Shown here piece after piece: positions 1 through 7,900 of a stretch of DNA of 59,062 nucleotides (positions are counted from its first letter, which is position 1; every line of letters begins with the position of its first letter). A program made the position numbers and the translations under genes. Under the pieces are notes generated by a model that was given only the letters and a program-made list of their open reading frames with translations, was not told the origin of the DNA and did not search any database. The DNA is taken from the NCBI GenBank assembly GCA_025350965.1, contig JANXWV010000085.1:1-59062 (forward strand), written 5' to 3'. This DNA is from Rhizobacter sp. Lineage in GTDB: Bacteria > Pseudomonadota > Gammaproteobacteria > Burkholderiales > Burkholderiaceae_C.

Positions 1-225
1 GAGCAGGCGGCGAACAACACCAAGGAGCAGTTCGCCAACTCGCCCGACTTGGCGAAGGAAATCATGGGCGCGGTGATGGATGCTCTATCAGCGCATACCG
101 CCATGAGTCGACAGGCGTTGGAGTCGGAGAAATTGCGCGCTGATATGAAGGATGTGCTGCTCGGTGTTGGGCAGCTGTGGGAAGGTCTTCGGGCCAAGAC
201 TGGCGGACAACCGAGCGCAGACTGA
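1..225 (+). CDS. hsdR: Type I restriction endonuclease R subunit (HsdR), C-terminal fragment cut by window edge
   Basis: An open frame runs from base 1 to a TGA at 223-225 and encodes the last 74 residues of a larger protein. The run NNTKEQFANSPDL followed by MDALSAHTAMS, DVLLG and a short tail resembles the C-terminal helical part of EcoR124-type HsdR subunits, which bind the methylase core. HsdR is the ATP-dependent translocase/nuclease of type I restriction-modification complexes and cuts unmodified foreign DNA. The ATPase and nuclease domains and the hsdM/hsdS partners would lie to the left, outside the window. It is convergent with the gene at 245-820. Identification rests on recalled similarity of the C-terminus only. 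Confidence 0.65.
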   Translation, partial: EQAANNTKEQFANSPDLAKEIMGAVMDALSAHTAMSRQALESEKLRADMKDVLLGVGQLWEGLRAKTGGQPSAD

Positions 226-244
226 GCACAGTTCGCGACGGTAC

Positions 245-820
245 CTAATGCGAATCGTCTGGTTGCTTTCCCGTGTTCGAGTTCCGCGCCCGCTGGTGTC
301 CCTCGTACCAAGTTGCAATCCGAAAAATATGCAACGTCGCGGCAATCACTGAAGTAAGCGCGTACAAGAAAAGGCCGTAGCCTAATCCCCCGCCGACCAA
401 GTTGAGCCATGGCAAAACGCCGGCGATGGAGCTGGGCCACTCCACTACGAACCACCATGACTTTGCAACAACGGCGGCGACGAGTGCGAACAGTTGTACG
501 GTAACGAAATGGACGAACGTTGAGCATAGGGTCACGTACAGACTCGGCGCATCAGGATCGTCATCATCCGGCTCTGCGAGTAGCGCTCGGAACTTTTCGT
601 CCCCAAAGCCCAAGAACATTGCAAATCCACCTAGCGTGAACCCGAGAAGATTTGGGACGACGCCGATTACCTGATCCCACCAAAGCGGGCCCGACCAGAA
701 CTTGTATGTAGCCACCAGCAGTACGAGCGCCGCATGAAGATACGGCGAGCGGATCAGCGCACGCGTTCCGCCGTACGCTTGCCAGTAGCGACGGATGATC
801 GTCGTGACGTGTGGGTACAT
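245..820 (-). CDS. Multi-pass membrane protein, partner of the DUF4747-like gene
   Basis: This 191-residue protein has about four hydrophobic segments, near residues 28-42, 50-72, 100-120 and 130-165. An acidic loop (EPDDDDPDAP, near residue 85) sits between the second and third. The tail is polar, so it is probably an inner-membrane protein with cytoplasmic ends. I recognise no catalytic motif. It starts 11 bases after the stop of the gene at 832-1686 on the same strand, so the two are almost certainly co-transcribed. Next to a type I restriction gene and an integrase, a defence role is possible, but this is inference. Codon use is less GC-biased than in the genes right of 3400, which fits horizontal transfer. 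Confidence 0.6.
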   Translation of the reverse strand: MYPHVTTIIRRYWQAYGGTRALIRSPYLHAALVLLVATYKFWSGPLWWDQVIGVVPNLLGFTLGGFAMFLGFGDEKFRALLAEPDDDDPDAPSLYVTLCSTFVHFVTVQLFALVAAVVAKSWWFVVEWPSSIAGVLPWLNLVGGGLGYGLFLYALTSVIAATLHIFRIATWYEGHQRARNSNTGKQPDDSH

Positions 821-831
821 GTGATCTGGCG

Positions 832-1686
832 TTAGAGCGGTGACTCCGCCCTCTGTAGGACCTGCATCGTGGTCTCGATGTTTTCATCGACCTTTGCTGC
901 GACGACCCAAGGACGATTGGAGGTTGACTCTTCAATTCTTGATCCGTCAGCGTCGCGGCCAACAACGGTGACGTTGCCGTTGTCGGCGGCCACTTGAGCG
1001 AGAGCGCGCGTCTCCTTGTCGGGCTTAATTGAGCTGCCTTTAGTCGCTACCAACTCTGTCGTTTGCTTCTGGACATTCATCTTCTCGAGCTTTTTCATCC
1101 ACCGCTCTTGCTCACTACCTGCATCGTCGGCGTTCGGTCGCTTTAGCTCGATAGTCACGCGGTCGACGCTTGCAAGGGACAACATCGCTTCCAAATTTTC
1201 TCGGTCTGCGATCGGCGTAACTTCAATCGCTGGGTAATTACCGTCAAGCCACACCTCGGTGAAAAGTGCGCTGAAAAACCTTGCGGCTGCCCCAGGCCCG
1301 ATTCCATCCTGGCGATCCTGGCGAACGAAGATCAGCTGGTGCGTCTGTGGTCGAAAAATGAACGGTATGCGCTGGAGGTGAGGGAGTAGGTGGTCCGGGA
1401 TAACGATCTTTTCGATGTCCGCATCTGATGCTGCCTCTTTCGTTCGAGTGTTAAACCAAGGCTCGCTCTGGTCGAGGTTCACGAAGCGATATATCTCGCC
1501 GGACATTTCTTCGGGCGAGAGATTATTCCCGTCCCCGTATAGCGCCCCAAGCATTGCCCCGTGCAGCGCACCCTGGCGCACCATCCGGCGCAAGGCATAG
1601 GCGTCCCTCATTAGGGAAGCGTAGCGCTCAGCCGAGTGAGGCTTGTGCATGGCGATGTTCAAGGCAGCAATCTTGATTGTTCTCAT
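832..1686 (-). CDS. DUF4747 family protein of unknown function
   Basis: This 284-residue soluble protein has features I associate with DUF4747: an N-terminus of the form MRTIKIAALNIAMH, then GEIYRFVNLDQSEPWFNT, a proline-rich IPDHLLPHL segment, an IFRPQTHQLIF strand, and a C-terminal TKGSSIKPDKETRALA segment. The length of about 280 suits that family. No signal peptide or membrane segment is visible. The biochemical role of the family is not known to me. It is the first gene of a two-gene unit with the membrane protein downstream, inside an integrase-bounded island beside hsdR. No strong ribosome-binding site precedes the ATG, so the start is the first in-frame ATG rather than an RBS-supported one. 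Confidence 0.65.
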   Translation of the reverse strand: MRTIKIAALNIAMHKPHSAERYASLMRDAYALRRMVRQGALHGAMLGALYGDGNNLSPEEMSGEIYRFVNLDQSEPWFNTRTKEAASDADIEKIVIPDHLLPHLQRIPFIFRPQTHQLIFVRQDRQDGIGPGAAARFFSALFTEVWLDGNYPAIEVTPIADRENLEAMLSLASVDRVTIELKRPNADDAGSEQERWMKKLEKMNVQKQTTELVATKGSSIKPDKETRALAQVAADNGNVTVVGRDADGSRIEESTSNRPWVVAAKVDENIETTMQVLQRAESPL

Positions 1687-2017
1687 GGATGACGGATCGC
1701 GCGAGCGAGGAGGTTTTATGCCGCCGGCCTTCTCCTTCCGACGGGGATACCGGAGGTTAACCTTTGTTCACAACGGCGAGCTCGGCTCCGTCTCGCGTAG
1801 ACCGACACCAACGGTCGGAGCGTCATACGGATTGAGGACGTGGCGCCCACCTGGTCACGGTTCGAACACTGCTACCCATCGTCTCCCAGCAGGCGGTTCA
1901 GCGGGTATCAAATGCGAAGGGCAGTGTCGTCAGCCTACTCCCTAGCGCCTGCGGGGGCAGCTATCTCGCTTCTTGACGTGTGGCGAGATGCCCGGCGCCG
2001 CAAGGGCGGCTCCGCCA
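1687..2017. other. Gene-free stretch inside the island
   Basis: About 330 bases lie between the integrase stop and the DUF4747-like start. Short open frames cross it on the plus strand, but they lack ribosome-binding sites and their products are Arg/Pro-rich without recognisable features. A GGTTAACC palindrome near 1755 could belong to the leftward promoter of the DUF4747-like gene. I see nothing else. Confidence 0.4.
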
Positions 2018-3229
2018 TCAGGCCGCCGACTTTGCCGGCCCGTTGGCGATGCCAACCGGTGCCGATCGACCGAGCAGCCGACCTGCCAGCTTGTCGTCGT
2101 CTTTCCGCTTCAGGTAAGGCCGAACGGATCGTGCATCCCGGTGACCGCTGAACCGCAGCAGGTCGAGTTCTCCGGACAGCGACTGCTCGGCCGCTGTACT
2201 GATACTTTCTCTACGCAGGTCGTGCCATCGGAAATCGACCAAGAAGTCCTTGTTCGGCTCAATTCCGTTTCGCGAGCATTCCGCAATGTATGCGCGCTTC
2301 GCGGTCTCTTTGGCTGCTCTGAAGCGCGCGGTGACGTTGCCCTTGGTCAACCGCAACACCCGGCCGTCCAGCGACCGCAATGGGCGGTCGCGCAGCTTCT
2401 GCAACACGGCGATCGCTGTCGGCGACAGCAGTAGCGGACGATCGTGGCCGTTCTTCGTGTCGCGCGCGATCGCGATGGCACCGTCGATGTCTTGCCACTT
2501 CAATCGCAGCAGCTCGCTCATGCGCGCTCCGGTCTCCAGGCTGAGCGTGTACATGGGCAGCATCTCGTCGGTAGTAAGCTGGCTGACGGCCGCCTGCAGG
2601 TGGAATTCCTCGCCTGGCAGGAACCTGCGGCTGCGCTCTTTCCCCTGCGTCCGACGTTCGTCCGCCGGGAGGTCCAGAACCGGGTTCGGGATCGGATAGT
2701 CGAGCTTGCCCTTGCCCCACTTCAGGCAGGCCGAGATTGTGCTGAGGTACTTGGACACCGAGTTCGCGCCAGTGCCGTCTGCGAGCAGGGCGCGCATGAA
2801 TGTCCGCACCGCCGACGTGCTCAGCGAAATGACCGGCTGACGGGCGATCGGGAAGCGCTTGATCTTGCCGATCATGTATGTCTCGCTGTACGCCCCCTTT
2901 TTTGTCGGAGTGACCAGTTCAAGGTAATCACTTAGGAGGTCGCCCAGACTGACGCCGGCCATAAGCTTGGCGGCGCGTCCTTCTTCGCGCGCCCTCAGGA
3001 CTTTCTCCTTGTATGGATCGAGGGCGAGGTCGGCACGTACCGAGTCACGGAACGACTGAGCCTCGGAGATCGAGTCGAACGACTCGCAGATTGAGTGCTT
3101 CGATCCCGACGCGTGGATCTTGACCTGGAACGCGGTGATGCGCCCGTCTGCCGACACCCGAGCAAAGATGGACTTCTCGATCCGTGAGCCATCTTTCATC
3201 GGCGCTTTCCGGCTGGTTGTTTTTCCCAT
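2018..3229 (-). CDS. Tyrosine recombinase / phage-type integrase
   Basis: This 403-residue site-specific recombinase probably catalyses integration and excision of the island. The C-terminal catalytic domain shows the expected residues: Arg in ETGARMSELLRLKW (about 236), the HDLRRES box (about 335), the SGHRD motif, and a candidate nucleophilic Tyr in RPYLKR (about 370). The N-terminal half matches the SAM-like core-binding region. A GGGAAG sequence just upstream of the ATG acts as ribosome-binding site. The 5' end lies about 97 bases from the tRNA-Ser fragment at 3326-3381, the usual arrangement for an integrase next to its att site. Length and residues suggest an intact enzyme. Confidence 0.88.
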   Translation of the reverse strand: MGKTTSRKAPMKDGSRIEKSIFARVSADGRITAFQVKIHASGSKHSICESFDSISEAQSFRDSVRADLALDPYKEKVLRAREEGRAAKLMAGVSLGDLLSDYLELVTPTKKGAYSETYMIGKIKRFPIARQPVISLSTSAVRTFMRALLADGTGANSVSKYLSTISACLKWGKGKLDYPIPNPVLDLPADERRTQGKERSRRFLPGEEFHLQAAVSQLTTDEMLPMYTLSLETGARMSELLRLKWQDIDGAIAIARDTKNGHDRPLLLSPTAIAVLQKLRDRPLRSLDGRVLRLTKGNVTARFRAAKETAKRAYIAECSRNGIEPNKDFLVDFRWHDLRRESISTAAEQSLSGELDLLRFSGHRDARSVRPYLKRKDDDKLAGRLLGRSAPVGIANGPAKSAA

Positions 3230-3325
3230 TGCTTCCCAATAAAGCGTCTTTCGACATTGAGAAGTAGTGTCAATTGGCCGCTAGCCCCCGTCCAGCCTCG
3301 CGACTACCCGCCAGTCATAACCGGG

Positions 3326-3381
3326 CTCGAAATCAGGCGAACCGTAAGGTTCCGAGGGTTCGAATCCCTCCCTCTCCTCCA
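3326..3381 (+). other. Displaced 3' part of tRNA-Ser(CGA): island attachment site
   Basis: The sequence folds as the 3' part of a class II tRNA. It has an anticodon loop CTCGAAA (anticodon CGA at 3328-3330), the 3' anticodon strand TCAGG, a long variable arm GAACC/GGTTC, a T arm GAGGG-TTCGAAT-CCCTC, a 7-base acceptor strand CCTCTCC and CCA at 3379-3381. The bases before 3326 do not pair with the anticodon strand and no D arm is present, so this is not a full gene. A tRNA 3' end starting at the anticodon loop beside an integrase is the classic footprint of integration into a tRNA gene. The intact tRNA-Ser should lie at the other, left end of the island. The discriminator base is T, whereas G is usual for bacterial tRNA-Ser. 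Confidence 0.8.
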
Positions 3382-3402
3382 TAGGTGAATCGCACGAAAT
3401 CA

Positions 3403-3425
3403 AGCCGCCTTCGGGCGGCTTTTTT
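3403..3425 (+). terminator. Rho-independent terminator of the tRNA-Ser locus
   Basis: A 7-bp stem AGCCGCC/GGCGGCT with a TTCG loop is followed by five T. It lies 21 bases after the CCA end of the tRNA fragment, so it is the original chromosomal terminator of the tRNA gene left on the host side of the att site. Confidence 0.8.
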
Positions 3426-3465
3426 CATGCGCGTGGATTGCGCAGCCAGCCCCGTGCACCCCACC

Positions 3466-3846
3466 TCAGGGGCACAGCTCCATCCGCCGCGTCACGCCGC
3501 GAATCACTTCGTCGCTGAACCAGAAGAAGTAGCTGGTCACGGTGACGACGGCGCTGTCTTTGGTGCGGGTCTTGTACTCGACCGGAACCACCCAGCCCAC
3601 GTAGCCACCGGTGTTCGCACCCATCGGGCAGGCGCCGCGCTGCGGCGTGCCGATCACGAGTTCGCGGCTCGGGTCGACGCCGCGCACCGTGGCGTCGAAG
3701 TAGTTCGCAATCGCCTGCTCGTGATTGCGCGGTGCGGTGGCGCGCACGACTGTCTCGCGCGGGGCAGGGGGTGCGCTTTCACACCCGGCAAGCAGGCAGG
3801 CTGCGCTCAAGCTGGCGGCCAAAAGGGCAGAGGCGAACGGCGTCAT
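3466..3846 (-). CDS. Putative lipoprotein
   Basis: This 126-residue protein has a signal peptide ending in a lipobox (LLAGC, Cys at about residue 22). The short mature domain contains GYVGWVVPVEYKTRTKDSA and ends near the stop in MELCP. The start at 3846 is preferred over one 78 bases upstream because it has an AGGA ribosome-binding site and places the signal sequence at the N-terminus. I do not recognise a family. It is the first chromosomal gene right of the island and is convergent with the tRNA terminator, so it is probably a single transcript. Confidence 0.65.
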   Translation of the reverse strand: MTPFASALLAASLSAACLLAGCESAPPAPRETVVRATAPRNHEQAIANYFDATVRGVDPSRELVIGTPQRGACPMGANTGGYVGWVVPVEYKTRTKDSAVVTVTSYFFWFSDEVIRGVTRRMELCP

Positions 3847-4133
3847 CGTTTGAATTCCTAGGTGGGCTGCGACGGGCCAGGGAGCCATCGCAGCGAATAA
3901 ATGTTGGCGCGACGGTTGTCGCACAAGTCAAGCCCAGCCGCCAACACGGGAATCCAGGGCCGTCGCCATTTTGCCGACTGTGGCCGAAAGCGCGCGGTTT
4001 GTTCTCCGCCGCCGTTGCTGCGCCACGGCGACAACAACCGCGCGGTAGTAGCTCACGATCCACAGCCCTGCGCGGCGCAACCCCCTGGGTCACGGGCTGG
4101 AGCAATGTCGACACGCGGCAAAACAATGCGGTC

Positions 4134-4376
4134 ATGAAGATCAAACCTACACAAATCTACGATTGGAATTCCGAACCTGTCGACGAACGGCCGTCGGAGT
4201 TCATGTCAACGGGCTACTCGCATCTGTCGGGCTTCCACCCGCAGATCGATGCGCCACTGCGGCGGCGCGCAACAACCGGCTCGTTCGGGTTCAAGGGCCT
4301 GTTGCTGATCGCCTTCGCAGTGATCGGCCTGGGCGCGTTTGCCATCGACAAGCTGGTGCCGCTGCTGCGAACGTAG
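4134..4376 (+). CDS. Small single-span membrane protein
   Basis: An 80-residue frame has a polar, proline-containing N-terminal half (IYDWNSEPVDERPSEF) and one strong C-terminal membrane segment (GLLLIAFAVIGLGAFAIDKL). It ends soon after the membrane span, so it would be tail-anchored. A shorter start at 4203 is possible. I recognise no family and no clear ribosome-binding site is visible, so whether it is expressed is open. The hydrophobic helix and hydrophilic N-terminus argue against chance. Confidence 0.4.
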   Translation: MKIKPTQIYDWNSEPVDERPSEFMSTGYSHLSGFHPQIDAPLRRRATTGSFGFKGLLLIAFAVIGLGAFAIDKLVPLLRT

Positions 4377-4385
4377 AACCGAGCC

Positions 4386-4403
4386 TTCACGCATCTTTAC
4401 GCA
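4386..4403 (+). promoter_or_regulatory. Candidate response-regulator binding repeat upstream of the Spy-like gene
   Basis: Two near-identical octamers, TTCACGCA (4386-4393) and TTTACGCA (4396-4403), start 10 bases apart, about one helical turn. OmpR/PhoB-family regulators usually bind such direct repeats. The site lies about 75-90 bases before the spy-like start and the first downstream regulator belongs to that family, so autoregulation is plausible. This is inference from spacing. Confidence 0.3.
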
Positions 4404-4478
4404 CCAGTCAACCCGCGTTCACCGCCGCCCCCGAGCATCGTGTTTCGGGCCAATCGGCCCTTCAACCAGGTGTTCACG

Positions 4479-5054
4479 ATGTATTCCATTCAAACGATCG
4501 GCCGCCACCCGGCCGCCCTTTCGCGCATGACCCGCGCCCTCACGTTCGCGCTTTTCGTCGGGGCCTCCGCTTGCGCGGCATTCTCGGCCCATGCCCAGGG
4601 GGCGGGCATGGGCCCGGGCGGTCACGAAGGCCGCCCCGGGATGATGCACTTCGGGGGCTCGCCCGAGCACATGGCGCGGGGCATCGACCGCATGCTCGAC
4701 GGCCTGAACGCCACCGACGCGCAGCGCGCCCAGATCAAGCAAATCGTGCAAGCTGCGGCCGCCGACCTGAAGGCGCAGCACGAAGCGGGCCGCGCGCTGC
4801 ACCAGAAAGGCGTGCAGGTCTTCGCGGCGCCGACCGTCGACGCTGCGGCCGCCGAATCGCTGCGCCAGCAGATGAGCGCGCAGCACGACCAGGCGAGCAA
4901 ACGCATGCTCGCGGCGATGCTCGATGTGAGCAAGGTGCTCACGCCCGAGCAGCGCGCGAAAGTCGGCGAGCGCATGATGAGCCGGGACGCGCAAATGCAG
5001 GATCGCCGCCAGCGCATGCAGCGTGACAACGCTGCCCGGCCGGCCCGCCCCTGA
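4479..5054 (+). CDS. Spy/CpxP-like periplasmic stress protein (LTxxQ family)
   Basis: This 191-residue protein has a signal peptide ending in AFSAHAQ (about residues 35-41). The mature part is Met/Gln/Arg-rich and helical, with LTPEQRAKV near residue 150, the LTxxQ signature, and a weaker copy LNATDAQRAQI near 83. Spy/CpxP proteins are periplasmic chaperones or sensors for envelope or metal stress. The basic, Gln/Arg-rich C-terminus is common in this group. The start at 4479 follows an AGG and gives a normal signal peptide; an upstream GTG at 4440 would only add a non-conserved leader. The response regulator and sensor kinase that follow on the same strand probably control it. Confidence 0.75.
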   Translation: MYSIQTIGRHPAALSRMTRALTFALFVGASACAAFSAHAQGAGMGPGGHEGRPGMMHFGGSPEHMARGIDRMLDGLNATDAQRAQIKQIVQAAAADLKAQHEAGRALHQKGVQVFAAPTVDAAAAESLRQQMSAQHDQASKRMLAAMLDVSKVLTPEQRAKVGERMMSRDAQMQDRRQRMQRDNAARPARP

Positions 5055-5182
5055 CCCGCACGGCCGCTAACATGGCTGCGTTGGCCACCCGCAGCGCTGC
5101 GGGCCATCACTTGCTCGGCGCCGCATTGAGCGCCCCACTGAATGCGCTCTATGCACGTGCACCGAACCTCTCGAACCATGCC

Positions 5183-5902
5183 ATGACGGCCCGACTGCTG
5201 CTGATCGACGACGACGCCCGCCTGGCCGCGATGGTGGGTGACTACCTCCGTGCCGCCGGCCTCGACATCGAGACCGCCGGTACCTTGGCGGCAGGCCGCG
5301 AACGGCTGGCCGGTGGGTCGTTCGATGCGCTCGTGCTCGACCTGATGCTGCCCGACGGCGACGGGCTCGACCTGTGCCGCGAGATCCGCGCACAGCCGCG
5401 CCTGCGGCACCTGCCGCTGCTGATGTTGACGGCACGTGGCGAGCCGATGGACCGCATCGTCGGCCTCGAACTGGGCGCCGACGATTACCTGCCCAAGCCC
5501 TTCGAGCCGCGTGAGTTGCTGGCGCGGGTGAAGGCCTTGCTGCGCCGTGCGGCGCCGCAACCGGTCGCCGACGACGTGCTGCGCTTCGGCCGTCTTGAAG
5601 TCGACCTCGGCGCGCGCGTGGCCCGCCTCGACGGCCAGGTGTGCGACCTCACCGGCCACCAGTTCGACCTGCTTGTCGTGCTGGCCCAGAGCCCCGGTCG
5701 CGTGCTCTCGCGCGACCAGATCATGGACTCGCTCAAGGGCCACCCGCTGGAGGCGTTCGACCGCTCGATCGATGTGCACATCTCGCGCATACGCGCTGTC
5801 ATCGAAGACGACGCGAAGCTGCCGCGCCGCGTGCTCACGGTGCGCGGCGCCGGCTATGTGTTCGCACGCAAGCAGGATGCCGACGACGCGCCGGGATCTT
5901 GA
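5183..5902 (+). CDS. OmpR-family response regulator
   Basis: This 239-residue regulator has an N-terminal receiver domain with acidic pocket DDD at residues 10-12, phospho-acceptor Asp53 in VLDLMLPDGDG, and the conserved Lys in LPKPFE. It ends in a winged-helix DNA-binding domain (DVLRFGRLEVDL to VRGAGYVFA). The ATG at 5183 starts directly at the receiver domain; an upstream in-frame ATG at 5072 would add 37 residues with no domain character. The cognate kinase follows 60 bases downstream and the probable target, the Spy-like gene, lies upstream. The set resembles CpxR/RstA-type envelope-stress systems, but the exact ligand cannot be told. Confidence 0.9.
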   Translation: MTARLLLIDDDARLAAMVGDYLRAAGLDIETAGTLAAGRERLAGGSFDALVLDLMLPDGDGLDLCREIRAQPRLRHLPLLMLTARGEPMDRIVGLELGADDYLPKPFEPRELLARVKALLRRAAPQPVADDVLRFGRLEVDLGARVARLDGQVCDLTGHQFDLLVVLAQSPGRVLSRDQIMDSLKGHPLEAFDRSIDVHISRIRAVIEDDAKLPRRVLTVRGAGYVFARKQDADDAPGS

Positions 5903-5962
5903 GTTGCAGCCCGGTCTGATGAACGCCGGCAGCCGCACCCGCGGGTCGACAACCCTGCCCGC

Positions 5963-7345
5963 ATGAAGAGCCTGTACCTGCGCATCTATGCCACGTTGGT
6001 GGTGGTGCTGCTGTTGTTCGCGGCAGCGTCGGGCTGGGTCTTTCAACGCCACATGGAGCAAGAGCGCGTGCGGGCCGATTCGGTCTTGACGGAGCGCATG
6101 AGCGCCTGGGCCGAACTGATCCAGCGCTCGCTGCCCGGCAACGATGCACCCCCCGAACTGCAGGCGGCCGCGCTGCGCGAATGGGCGTTCCGCCTGCGGC
6201 TGCCGCTGGCGCTCGACAGCGCTGCGGGTGAGCGCATCGGCGCGTCCGATTCGTTCGCGCGGCGCCAGGAAGACGGCGTGACGCGCGGCCTGGCGGTGCG
6301 GCTCGAAGACGGCCGCACCCTGTGGATCCTGCGGCCTGGCGGCGGCCTGCGCCAGGGCGCGCCGGGCGCACGCATCGGCATCGGTGGCGGCATCGGCCTC
6401 GGCCCGCCAGGCCTGCGGCAGGGCGGCACCGACAGGCCGCCGCCGGACGGCTCGGCGTTCCTCCCGTTCGTGCCGCCCGCATGGCAGCAGGGCGTGGGGT
6501 TGATCGTGGTGCTGGTGTTGCTGTTCGTCGGTGTATCGGCCGGCGCCTACCCGGTGGTGCGCCGCCTCACCCGCCGGCTCGAGGCGCTGAAGCAGGGCGT
6601 CGAGCAGTTCGGTGCCGGCCAGCTTCATCACCGAGTCGAGGTGAGCGGGCGTGACGAGGTGGCGGCGGTGGCGCTCAGCTTCAACGTGGCCGCAGCGCGC
6701 GTCGAGGCGTTGGTGCAGTCGCACCAATCGCTGCTGGCCAACGCCAGCCACGAACTGCGCTCCCCGCTGGCGCGCATGAAGATGGCGGTCTCGATGCTCG
6801 ACGACGCCGCACCCGCGCAGCGCGCTCGGCTCAAGACCGAGATCGACACGAACGTGGCCGAGCTCGATGCACTCGTCGAAGAGGTGCTGCTCGCGAGCCG
6901 CCTCGACGCTGCCGCCACGCTGGACCGGCAGGAGCCCGTCGAGTTGCTCGGCATGGCCGCCGAAGAAGCGGCCCGCGTCGACGCGGCTGTTGCCGGCGTG
7001 CCGCTGCACGTTCTGGGCGACGAGCGCCTGCTCCGCCGCGCGCTGCGCAACCTGCTGGAGAACGCGCGCCGCTACGGCGGCGGCGACATCAGCGTCAACG
7101 TAGACCGGCGCGGCCCGCAGGCCTGGGTCAGCGTGTGCGACCGCGGCCCCGGTGTGCCCGAGGCAATGCGCGAGCGCATCTTCGAGCCGTTCTTCCGCCT
7201 GCCCGGGCATGCCGAGCAAGCAGGTGGCGTGGGTCTGGGGCTGAGCCTCGTCAAGCAGATCGTGCAGCGCCATGGCGGCGCGGTGCACTGCGAAGCGCGC
7301 GACGGGGGCGGCAGCTGCTTCGTGGTGGCGCTGCCGGCAGCCTGA
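5963..7345 (+). CDS. Two-component sensor histidine kinase, CpxA/RstB-like
   Basis: This 460-residue inner-membrane kinase has TM1 at about residues 6-26, a periplasmic segment of about 145 residues, TM2 at about 175-195, a HAMP domain (RRLTRRLEALKQGVEQF), a dimerisation/phospho-acceptor box with His near 264 (ASHELRSPLARMKM), and a HATPase_c domain (NLLENARRYGGG, DRGPGVPE, GVGLGLSLVKQI). It should autophosphorylate and pass the phosphate to the regulator encoded just upstream. The periplasmic part contains a glycine-rich stretch (GARIGIGGGIGLGPPG) that looks disordered. The ATG at 5963 begins with a typical membrane N-terminus. Confidence 0.9.
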   Translation: MKSLYLRIYATLVVVLLLFAAASGWVFQRHMEQERVRADSVLTERMSAWAELIQRSLPGNDAPPELQAAALREWAFRLRLPLALDSAAGERIGASDSFARRQEDGVTRGLAVRLEDGRTLWILRPGGGLRQGAPGARIGIGGGIGLGPPGLRQGGTDRPPPDGSAFLPFVPPAWQQGVGLIVVLVLLFVGVSAGAYPVVRRLTRRLEALKQGVEQFGAGQLHHRVEVSGRDEVAAVALSFNVAAARVEALVQSHQSLLANASHELRSPLARMKMAVSMLDDAAPAQRARLKTEIDTNVAELDALVEEVLLASRLDAAATLDRQEPVELLGMAAEEAARVDAAVAGVPLHVLGDERLLRRALRNLLENARRYGGGDISVNVDRRGPQAWVSVCDRGPGVPEAMRERIFEPFFRLPGHAEQAGGVGLGLSLVKQIVQRHGGAVHCEARDGGGSCFVVALPAA

Positions 7346-7369
7346 GCGGCTGCGGCCAGCGCCCCGGCG

Positions 7370-7801
7370 TCACGAACCGGCGACCGTTGCCGCCACGCCC
7401 TCGCGGCTGCGCTCGGCGTACTTGTTGAAGCGCCAGGCCGTGCCTTCCCGCGTGATGCGGCGCCAGGTCACGCGCTTCTCGGACGGCGTCATCACGGGCC
7501 AGTGCTGCACCTCGTCGAAAGTGCGCCCGCAGCCCTTGCAGATGTCGTCGCCCTGGCTTGTCGAGCAAATCGCGATGCAGGGCGCATCGGGCGTGCTGGC
7601 GTACCACGCGAGCCAGGCATCGCGGGCCTTCTTGGGCATCGTCGCCTCGTCGCATTCGGCCTCGTGGTGATAGACCATCAGGCCGTAGACGGTGGCCAGT
7701 GCGCGCACCTCGGCACAGGCGCTGATGCCGTCGGGCGACGGCGAGCGCTCGCGCCACCAGTTGATGGCGGATTCGATGTCGATGATGTGAAGTGCGGCCA
7801 T
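7370..7801 (-). CDS. DUF3717/DUF1289 domain protein
   Basis: This 143-residue protein starts with a DUF3717-like segment (HIIDIESAINWWRERSPSPDG) and carries a DUF1289-like C-terminal part with a four-Cys pattern, PCIAICSTSQGDDICKGCGR, followed by EVQHWPVMTPSEKRVTWRRI. DUF1289 is a small putative metal-binding Cys motif of unknown function. The ATG at 7801 is chosen because the frame upstream of it loses domain character. It is convergent with the kinase gene, with 24 bases between the two stops. Confidence 0.75.
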   Translation of the reverse strand: MAALHIIDIESAINWWRERSPSPDGISACAEVRALATVYGLMVYHHEAECDEATMPKKARDAWLAWYASTPDAPCIAICSTSQGDDICKGCGRTFDEVQHWPVMTPSEKRVTWRRITREGTAWRFNKYAERSREGVAATVAGS

Positions 7802-7900
7802 GGCGTCGTCGGGGCGGGGCGGCAAGGATAGCGCCTTGACGCAGGCAGGTTTGGTATGGTGCAGCTTGCCCCGCAAGCTCACTCCATTCGACTGCAGCCC

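Noticed and set aside
1643-2151. Plus-strand small genes between the DUF4747-like gene and the integrase
   Set aside because: No ribosome-binding sites, and products are Arg/Pro-rich with no features. They partly overlap real genes on the other strand.
3282-3381. A complete tRNA-Ser gene
   Set aside because: Bases before the anticodon loop do not pair with TCAGG and no D arm or acceptor 5' strand is present, so only the 3' part remains.
4622-7288. An 888-codon open frame on the minus strand
   Set aside because: It runs antisense to the Spy-like, response-regulator and kinase genes, which all have clear domains. The product is His/Arg/Ala/Gln-rich without motifs, a usual antisense shadow at high GC.
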